The notes under the pieces are model-generated. The model was given only the letters and a program-made list of their open reading frames with translations. It made no database searches and was not told the DNA's origin. Of a stretch of 64,000 nucleotides of DNA, positions 58,755 to 64,000 are shown in pieces (positions within the stretch are counted from its first letter, which is position 1; each line of letters starts with the position of its first letter). Source of the DNA: Chitinimonas_A lacunae (GTDB taxonomy: Bacteria > Pseudomonadota > Gammaproteobacteria > Burkholderiales > Chitinimonadaceae); NCBI RefSeq assembly GCF_042650885.1, contig NZ_JBHSBU010000001.1, positions 806,001 to 870,000 on the forward strand. The letters are read 5' to 3'. Made by a program: the position numbers and the translations under genes.

Positions 58755-59744
58755 ATGATGAAAAAACCCGTTCGCGTTGCCGTGACCGGCGCCGCCGGCC
58801 AGATTGGTTACAGCCTTTTGTTCCGTATCGCCTCGGGCGAAATGCTGGGCAAGGACCAGCCGGTCATTCTGCAACTGGTCGAAGTGCCGTTCGAGAAGCC
58901 GCAACAGGCCCTCAAGGGCGTGATGATGGAATTGGAAGACTGCGCCTTCCCGCTGCTCGCCGGCATGGAAGGTTTCGACAACCCGCAGGCCGGTTTCAAG
59001 GATGCCGACATTGCCCTGCTGGTTGGCGCCCGTCCGCGCGGCCCGGGCATGGAGCGCAAGGACCTGCTGCTCGAAAACGCCAAGATCTTCACCGAACAGG
59101 GCAAGGCCCTGAACGACGTCGCCAGCCGTGATGTCAAGGTGCTGGTGGTCGGCAACCCGGCCAACACCAATGCCTATATCGCGATGAAGTCGGCGCCGGA
59201 TCTGCCGGCCAAGAATTTCACCGCCATGCTGCGCCTCGATCACAACCGCGCCCTGTCGCAACTGGCTGCCAAGTCCGGCAAGCCGGTCGCCGATATCGAA
59301 AAGCTGGTGGTGTGGGGCAACCACAGCCCGACCATGTACCCCGACTACCGCTTCGCCACTGTCGGCGGCGCTTCGCTCAAGGACCTGATCGGTGACGAAG
59401 CCTGGAACCGCGACACCTTCATTCCGAAGGTCGGCAAGCGCGGCGCCGCGATTATCGAGGCACGTGGCCTGTCCTCGGCTGCTTCGGCTGCCAATGCCGC
59501 CATCGACCATATCCGTGACTGGGTGCTGGGCAGCAATGGCAAGTGGGTGACGATGGGTATTCCGTCCGACGGTTCCTACGGCATTCCCGAAGGCGTGATC
59601 TACGGCTTCCCGGTGGTTACCCAGAACGGCGAATACAGCATGGTCCGCGATCTGCCGATCGACGAGTACAGCCGCACCATGATGGACAAGACCCTGGCCG
59701 AACTCGAGGAAGAGCGCGCCGGCGTCGCCCATCTGCTGGGCTAA
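58755..59744 (+). CDS. mdh: Malate dehydrogenase
   Basis: A 329-residue cytosolic-type NAD malate dehydrogenase: VRVAVTGAAGQIGYSLLFRI, substrate loop GARPRGPGMERKDLL, VVGNPANTNAYIA and the catalytic His in VVWGNHSPTMYPDYR. It oxidises malate to oxaloacetate, complementing the sdh/odh/suc block. Two adjacent ATGs follow CAGGAG; the second (58758) has the better spacing. Confidence 0.97.
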   Translation: MMKKPVRVAVTGAAGQIGYSLLFRIASGEMLGKDQPVILQLVEVPFEKPQQALKGVMMELEDCAFPLLAGMEGFDNPQAGFKDADIALLVGARPRGPGMERKDLLLENAKIFTEQGKALNDVASRDVKVLVVGNPANTNAYIAMKSAPDLPAKNFTAMLRLDHNRALSQLAAKSGKPVADIEKLVVWGNHSPTMYPDYRFATVGGASLKDLIGDEAWNRDTFIPKVGKRGAAIIEARGLSSAASAANAAIDHIRDWVLGSNGKWVTMGIPSDGSYGIPEGVIYGFPVVTQNGEYSMVRDLPIDEYSRTMMDKTLAELEEERAGVAHLLG

Positions 59745-59750
59745 ACGGCA

Positions 59751-59778
59751 AAAGCCCGTCACTTGGACGGGCTTTCTG
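59751..59778 (+). terminator. Terminator after mdh
   Basis: AAAGCCCGTC-ACTTG-GACGGGCTTT directly after the mdh stop codon. Confidence 0.88.
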
Positions 59779-59790
59779 TCAGGCAATAGA

Positions 59791-59816
59791 AAACGGCACC
59801 CGAGGGTGCCGTTTTT
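59791..59816 (-). terminator. Second, bidirectional terminator
   Basis: AAACGGCACC-CGAG-GGTGCCGTTT with T runs on both strands; it can serve mdh from the left and the small secreted-protein gene from the right. Confidence 0.85.
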
Positions 59817-59855
59817 CATTGTTGGTGGCCGGTGATCAGGCGGCCACCACAAGAA

Positions 59856-60116
59856 TTATTTAGCGGTGTTTTCCACCAGCTTGGTCCAGCCGGTATCGGC
59901 CTTGGCCACGCTGCAACCGCCGCTGGTCTTGATCCAGCCGAACGGCACATCGCAGGGGGTCGGGAACTCGCGGCACTCGCCGGTCAGCGGGTTGTAGGCG
60001 GGAGTGATCACCTGGATGCAGGCGGGCTTGGTGGGCTTGAGGTTGATCGCGGGAGCAGCGTGGGCAACACCAACGATCATCAGAGCGGCAGCAGCCAGTT
60101 TCAGAGTCAGCTTCAT
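59856..60116 (-). CDS. Small secreted Cys-containing protein
   Basis: An 86-residue protein with a signal peptide (MKLTLKLAAAALMIVGVAHA). The mature part contains four Cys, in ACIQVITPAYNPLTGECREF, PTPCDVPFGW and GGCSVAK. NPLTGECREFPTPCDVP resembles a small disulfide-bonded, Kazal-like module. GGAGGAAC precedes the start. The function is unknown; possibly a periplasmic or secreted inhibitor-like peptide. Confidence 0.75.
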   Translation of the reverse strand: MKLTLKLAAAALMIVGVAHAAPAINLKPTKPACIQVITPAYNPLTGECREFPTPCDVPFGWIKTSGGCSVAKADTGWTKLVENTAK

Positions 60117-60370
60117 TTAATGTTCCTCCGGAGAGTTTTTGATTTACAAGTCACTGCACTTGGGTGTTTTTTGGCTTTAAAGCCGAGGCGAATAATAATT
60201 AAAATAAACAGACAAAGCAACACAAGAAACAATGCGAATAGTGCTTATATACTAAAAAATATATTTCATAAATTTGAAAGATTTATATTTAGTAAACATC
60301 AAAAACAGGTCGATTGGAAACAAAAAGGCATAAACGCCCCACCCCCTTCATCCACTGTCTCTCCAAAAGA
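60117..60370. other. AT-rich intergenic stretch
   Basis: Upstream region of the small secreted-protein gene. AT-rich at 60170-60310, with no gene or repeat that I can support. Confidence 0.4.
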
Positions 60371-60401
60371 AAATATCCTGCAAGTCACTTGCAGGATATT
60401 T
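60366..60401 (-). terminator. Terminator after the ferritin-like gene
   Basis: AAATATCCTGCAAG-TCA-CTTGCAGGATATTT, a 14-bp perfect stem; on - it is followed by TTTCTTTT. It is 28 nt past the stop codon. Confidence 0.92.
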
Positions 60402-60429
60402 CGTATTCCAGCCACTTCTTGCGGACTAT

Positions 60430-61377
60430 TCAGTTCGGTCGCATCGCTGTAATCAAACCGATATGGGTCAGGCGGGAAGTCAGCGCCGTATCGGCCCGCT
60501 CCAGCGCCAGCGCGACCCGTTGCGCTGGTGAGGAATCGGCGAGCCGCAGGCCGAATTCGAACTCGGCCTCTCCCAGGCAGTAGCGGTGGCTATCGAGACC
60601 GAGCTGATACTGCGCCGCCCGCTCCAGCATCAGCGCCGCCACCGGCAGCTCGCGGCAGCGGGTCAGGCCGTCGGCGACAAAGCGGGCCAGGGTGGGCCAG
60701 TCCTGTGGATGGTGCAGCAGATGGGCACGCAGGATATTGGCGCATACGGCCAGATGGCGGGTCTGGGCACGGTCGGCGCTGCCGAGCAGATCGGCGGAGA
60801 CCGGGTCGAAGCTGTGCCAGGTCGATTCGCCGAAACCGTCGAGCGGCGACAGCACCGCATCGAACAGCAACGCCACCATCGCTACGCCGCCCAGATAGTC
60901 GAGCCGGCCTTCGAGTATCTCGCGGCTCCAGATATCGAGCGGAAACAGCACCTGGTTGCGATCGTTTCCGGCTGCTTCCGACTGAAGCGTGGTCAGCTCA
61001 TCGACCGGCCCGGCCAGATCGATCAGCCGTTGGCGGAAACCGGCGGCATGGCGGGTCTCATCGACCAGATAGGTGACGAAATATTCGCGCTCTTCGGTAT
61101 TGGGGGCGAGCGCCGCCAGATGGCACAGGCTATGGGCTGCCAGATCCTTGGCATAGGCCCGGAACGATAATTCACGCACCAAGGCCCGGCGCAGCGGGCC
61201 ATCCTCGCGCAACCACGGTGGCACCGGTTGACCACAGCGAAAACGTGCTGCCTGGACCGGGGCGAATTGGCGCATCCATTGTTCGACCCCGCAATCGCCC
61301 GGATGCAGCGTCATGACGCTGGTGGCTTCGTGCAGCACCGGGGGAGCATCGCTATCGGACGGCGTTTCGAGTTTCAT
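60430..61377 (-). CDS. Ferritin-like (VlmB-like) diiron protein candidate
   Basis: A 315-residue helical protein. RALVRELSFRAYAKDLAAHS and FVTYLVDETRHAAGFRQRL contain spaced Glu and E-x-x-R-H residues of the kind used as diiron ligands in ferritin-like oxygenases. A further ERAAQYQLGLDSH near the C-terminus may supply more. VlmB-like N-oxygenases are the nearest type I can think of. Start MKLETPSDS is chosen over an earlier in-frame codon. Stand-alone gene; substrate unknown, family call tentative. Confidence 0.55.
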   Translation of the reverse strand: MKLETPSDSDAPPVLHEATSVMTLHPGDCGVEQWMRQFAPVQAARFRCGQPVPPWLREDGPLRRALVRELSFRAYAKDLAAHSLCHLAALAPNTEEREYFVTYLVDETRHAAGFRQRLIDLAGPVDELTTLQSEAAGNDRNQVLFPLDIWSREILEGRLDYLGGVAMVALLFDAVLSPLDGFGESTWHSFDPVSADLLGSADRAQTRHLAVCANILRAHLLHHPQDWPTLARFVADGLTRCRELPVAALMLERAAQYQLGLDSHRYCLGEAEFEFGLRLADSSPAQRVALALERADTALTSRLTHIGLITAMRPN

Positions 61378-61797
61378 CGGACAAGCTCCTCGCAAGGAAT
61401 GCCATAACGAACGCAGCCGGATCGAGCCGGCGCGGCGAAACGGAAAATAACCGTGGCAGATTGCAGCAATATGCCGGACAGCCTGCTTTTTATAGACGCA
61501 AATAATCGTTTCGCCGAATCAGGCGAAATCGCATCGGGTTTTTATCGGGAAAAACAACGGAATGGTACTGCGGCGCGTCTCCTCGCCTCCGGTGCCGGCA
61601 CTACATGGCGCTGGCTATCCGGACCCTGCCGTTTTGTCTTTTTGTGCAGCGGCGATCATACAATGCCGCCAGTTTAGGCCGCAACCGCGTCAGTCGGACG
61701 GCATATAGAAGGGTGAGTGGATTCATCCAGTTCAAGTGTCCGGTCTTCTGGATCAGCCCGATAAATCTCCGCGCCTTTCTTTCCCCTGCCGCAAAAA
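61378..61797. other. Intergenic stretch without supported gene
   Basis: Upstream of the ferritin-like gene and beyond the chitinase terminator. Short frames on + near 61453 and 61605 have no start signals. Nothing else is seen. Confidence 0.4.
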
Positions 61798-61824
61798 ACC
61801 GCCGCCTGTGGTCCAGGCGGCGGT
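61792..61824 (-). terminator. Terminator after the chitinase gene
   Basis: ACCGCCGCCTG / CAGGCGGCGGT, an 11-bp stem; on - it is followed by TTTTTTG. It lies just after the chitinase stop codon. Confidence 0.92.
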
Positions 61825-61834
61825 AAACAGGCGC

Positions 61835-63379
61835 TTAGGGATTTCTGACCTTCCACATCTCGCTCAGCAAGCTCCCGCTGCCATCGTCGCCGTCGAGCGA
61901 CCAGCCAAACAGGCCACCGAGCCGCTGCTCCCGCACATAGCCGGCCTTGCGGGCAATCACGCTGGGGTCGTCATAGCTCCAGAAGTTGTTGCCGTCGTAG
62001 AACCAGAGTTGCGCGGTGACGGGATGGTAGTAGCGATTGCCGGTCTTGCCGCGCAGCACCTTGTAGTCGTCATAGCCATCTTCCCAGCTTCCCTTGGCCG
62101 GACCCGTTGCCGGCTGATACAGCCCGTCCCCGGCCGGCCCGGCCGTCACCCCCTGCCAACCCCGCCCGTAGAACGGAATGCCGACATTGAGCTTATCGCG
62201 CGGCACGCCTGCCTCGACCAGGGTACGCAGGGCATCGTCAACGGTGTAGTAGACGGCATCGCCCGTCACCGGCGCCTGCGGGTCGCGGAACAGATTGGAA
62301 TGGAAATTGGTCGGCCCCATCGCTTCCCAGCCGCCATGGAAGTCGTAGCTCATCACGTTGATCCAGTCGAGATACTGGCTATAGAGCGCAGGCTCGGTAT
62401 TACGGATCTTGTCGCCGCCGGAGCCGATCGCCACCGTCAGGTAGTAACGCCGCTGGTGCTGCCGGCCAATCTCGTCGAGCTGACGGCGAAATTCGGCCAG
62501 CAACAGGGTGAAGTTGCGCTTATCGGCTGGGTCGACCGAATTGCTCGGCAGACCGCCCCCGCCGGGATATTCCCAATCGATGTCGATCCCATCGAATACG
62601 CCCTTGGCAGCCCCCAGGCCACCTGCCCCCTCGGCGCGCGGCAGATTGCCCTGGATATACAGATCGATGCAGGACCGCGCCATCTCACGGCGACCGGCCT
62701 CGGTCGCCGCGAACCTGCCGAAGTTGCGCGACCAGGTCCAGCCGCCCAGCGAGATCAGCACCTTGAGATTGCGATTCTTGAACTTGAGCTTGCGCAATTG
62801 GTTGAAATTGCCGCGCAGCGCGTCATTCCAGCTATCGCCCACACTATCGACCGATTCGCCGGCAGCAAAGGAGCGCTGGTAGTCGGCCCAGCCATCCCCG
62901 CCATCGCCGTTGCCGTTCTCGGCCCGGGTGACGATGCCGCAGCGGCCGTCTGCATAGACATTGCCAAAAGCGTAGTTGAGAAAGGTCAGCCGTTGATGGC
63001 CGCCACTATCGACCAGATTGCGCAGCTTGTAATTGCGTCCGTAGATACCCCATTGGGTGAAATAGGCGCCGACATGGCGGCCTACCGTCGGGGTCGGCTC
63101 GGGTGGCAGGGTCGGGTCGGGCGTGCCGCCGCCGTCATCGCCGCTGCATTCGCCCTCAGGGCGCTGTTCCCACGGCCCCCAGGCCGATGCGCCCGGACGT
63201 TCGTTCTGGGTCCACCATTTGGCGCGCCAGGTCTTGCCGTCGGCCAGCGCATAGCTGCCCTGGGTGTAGACCTGACCGCTTTTCCATTCACTACAGACAG
63301 GCGCAGCCCAGACGGTGCCGGCCAGCGCCAGTCCCAGCCAGGGCAAAGTCCGGACAAACAGATGGGTAAAACGATGCAT
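61835..63379 (-). CDS. Secreted GH18 chitinase with N-terminal chitin-binding domain
   Basis: A 514-residue exported chitinase. Signal peptide MHRFTHLFVRTLPWLGLALA with cleavage after VWA. A CBM5/12-type chitin-binding module follows (CSEWKSGQVYTQGSYALADG, WRAKWWTQNERPG), then a Gly/Pro linker. In the GH18 catalytic domain LKVLISLGGWTWS and the active site FDGIDIDWEYPG (DxxDxDxE) are complete, with INVMSYDFHGGWE and the final FGWSLDGDDG. It should cleave chitin outside the cell. GGAGG precedes the start. Confidence 0.96.
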   Translation of the reverse strand: MHRFTHLFVRTLPWLGLALAGTVWAAPVCSEWKSGQVYTQGSYALADGKTWRAKWWTQNERPGASAWGPWEQRPEGECSGDDGGGTPDPTLPPEPTPTVGRHVGAYFTQWGIYGRNYKLRNLVDSGGHQRLTFLNYAFGNVYADGRCGIVTRAENGNGDGGDGWADYQRSFAAGESVDSVGDSWNDALRGNFNQLRKLKFKNRNLKVLISLGGWTWSRNFGRFAATEAGRREMARSCIDLYIQGNLPRAEGAGGLGAAKGVFDGIDIDWEYPGGGGLPSNSVDPADKRNFTLLLAEFRRQLDEIGRQHQRRYYLTVAIGSGGDKIRNTEPALYSQYLDWINVMSYDFHGGWEAMGPTNFHSNLFRDPQAPVTGDAVYYTVDDALRTLVEAGVPRDKLNVGIPFYGRGWQGVTAGPAGDGLYQPATGPAKGSWEDGYDDYKVLRGKTGNRYYHPVTAQLWFYDGNNFWSYDDPSVIARKAGYVREQRLGGLFGWSLDGDDGSGSLLSEMWKVRNP

Positions 63380-63843
63380 GACGTCCTCCTTCAAAGCCAC
63401 GGCCAAGGCCGTGTCCGCCCAAGCTGTCAGTCGCTTTGCGGGCGGAAATCGATCAGTTGGTGGAATGGATGCCGCCTCGTCTGGCCGTAGGATGGGTCGA
63501 TTGGACAGACATGCAGCAATCCAATCTAGTACCAGTTTCGATACCAGTCAAAGCCGAATTTTGCCTGTGGGCGGCAAATGGCTAGGTCTGCAATATGGCC
63601 CAGGAGAACGTGAGGAAGAAAACTGAAAATTCAGGAAAAACGACTGCAAGTTGCTGATGGAGTTTAAATGAAAAAATCAAATTACCAGCAAGTGACCTGT
63701 GGGGAGGTGGATTCGATGGACCCGCCCCGGCAAGACAAGACCAGTGGTGCTGTCGCGGCTACTCAGTGTCCTGCTCCTGTTGAACGATCCCGGCCAGCCC
63801 GAAAAGCGCGACCTTCGACTCCACCACCACCGGCAAACCGACC
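63380..63843. promoter_or_regulatory. Chitinase upstream region with TACCAGT direct repeat
   Basis: TACCAGT-TTCGA-TACCAGT (63530-63548) is a direct repeat with 12-bp periodicity about 150 nt from the chitinase start. The remaining sequence up to pgpA holds no supported gene; a short frame at 63668 on + starts with a good-looking ATG but has no protein-like features. Confidence 0.4.
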
Positions 63844-64000
63844 TCAAAAAGCCGTATAGCCCCACCAGGCGAGGAAAGGCACAGCAAACAGCGCGGCGAC
63901 AGCATCATCGACCATCACGCCAAGGCCGCCCTTGAGATGGCGGTCGAACCAGCGGATCGGCCATGGTTTCCAGATATCGAACAGCCGGAACAGCCCCAAG
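63844..64000 (-). CDS. pgpA: Phosphatidylglycerophosphatase A, C-terminal part
   Basis: The last 52 codons of a gene entering from the right edge: LGLFRLFDIWKPWPIRWFDR, HLKGGLGVMVDDAVAALFAV and PFLAWWGYTAF before the stop. DIWKPWPI and GGLGVMxDD are the hallmark of PgpA, which dephosphorylates phosphatidylglycerol phosphate in the inner membrane. The start lies outside the window. Confidence 0.9.
   Translation of the reverse strand, partial: LGLFRLFDIWKPWPIRWFDRHLKGGLGVMVDDAVAALFAVPFLAWWGYTAF

Noticed and set aside
63750..63843. Frame on - reading VGLPVVVESKVALFGLAG after pgpA
   Set aside because: Protein-like for about 25 codons, but there is no start codon with a ribosome binding site and it ends quickly; perhaps a decayed gene end.

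Overview
The window looks like a chromosomal segment of a chitinolytic betaproteobacterium, most likely of the Neisseriales. I infer this from the gene content and order (anmK-tyrS, rpsF-priB-rpsR-rplI, sdhCDAB-sdhE-gltA-odhAB-lpd-sucCD with a GntR gene and mdh upstream), the high GC content of the host genes, a secreted GH18 chitinase and a LasA/beta-lytic-type peptidase. The species cannot be named from the sequence alone.

Left flank (1-8530): an AAA/VWA-type gene pair (left partner cut by the window edge), a periplasmic solute-binding protein, a bacteriophytochrome with its heme oxygenase (bphO-bphP, overlapping), anmK, tyrS and a small RHH-like protein.

Phage region (about 8544-22217): two complete filamentous (inovirus) prophages in direct tandem, called P1 and P2 here. 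Each reads, from left to right: a small HTH gene on + that may be an XafT-like Xer-recombination activator; a terminator; a tandem array of a 15-bp unit (7 copies in P1, 11 in P2); a hairpin-rich intergenic region; then, on -, zot, a DUF2523 minor coat gene, pIII, a 20-codon membrane micro-ORF, a terminator, the major coat protein, a small membrane coat-like protein, a long inverted repeat, a pII-type replication protein and an ssDNA-binding protein; and finally a divergent membrane-anchored HTH repressor on +. The virion modules are closely related and share an almost identical stretch inside pIII, while the replication modules differ in sequence and gene order. dif-like sequences lie at the outer ends and at the P1/P2 junction, which fits integrase-less, XerCD-dependent insertion.

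Middle (22777-43500): a DUF4034 protein, the LasA-like peptidase, a Xre-RES toxin-antitoxin pair, a response regulator, a sigma-54 activator, kbl-tdh threonine catabolism, a DUF2145 pair, an LplT-like MFS/acyltransferase fusion, an MsbA-like ABC exporter, an isochorismatase-like hydrolase, a GlxA-type regulator, a GGDEF diguanylate cyclase, the rpsF ribosomal operon and a periplasmic thioredoxin-like protein.

Right part (43501-64000): a nearly complete TCA-cycle block on -, with sdhCDAB, sdhE, gltA, odhA, odhB, lpdA, sucC and sucD. An unexpected Clp-fold serine-proteinase-like gene sits between odhB and lpdA. A GntR/UTRA regulator and a divergent mdh lie at its upstream end. Then come a small secreted Cys-containing protein, a ferritin-like (VlmB-like) protein, the chitinase and the 3' part of pgpA. 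No tRNA, rRNA, IS element or CRISPR array was seen.
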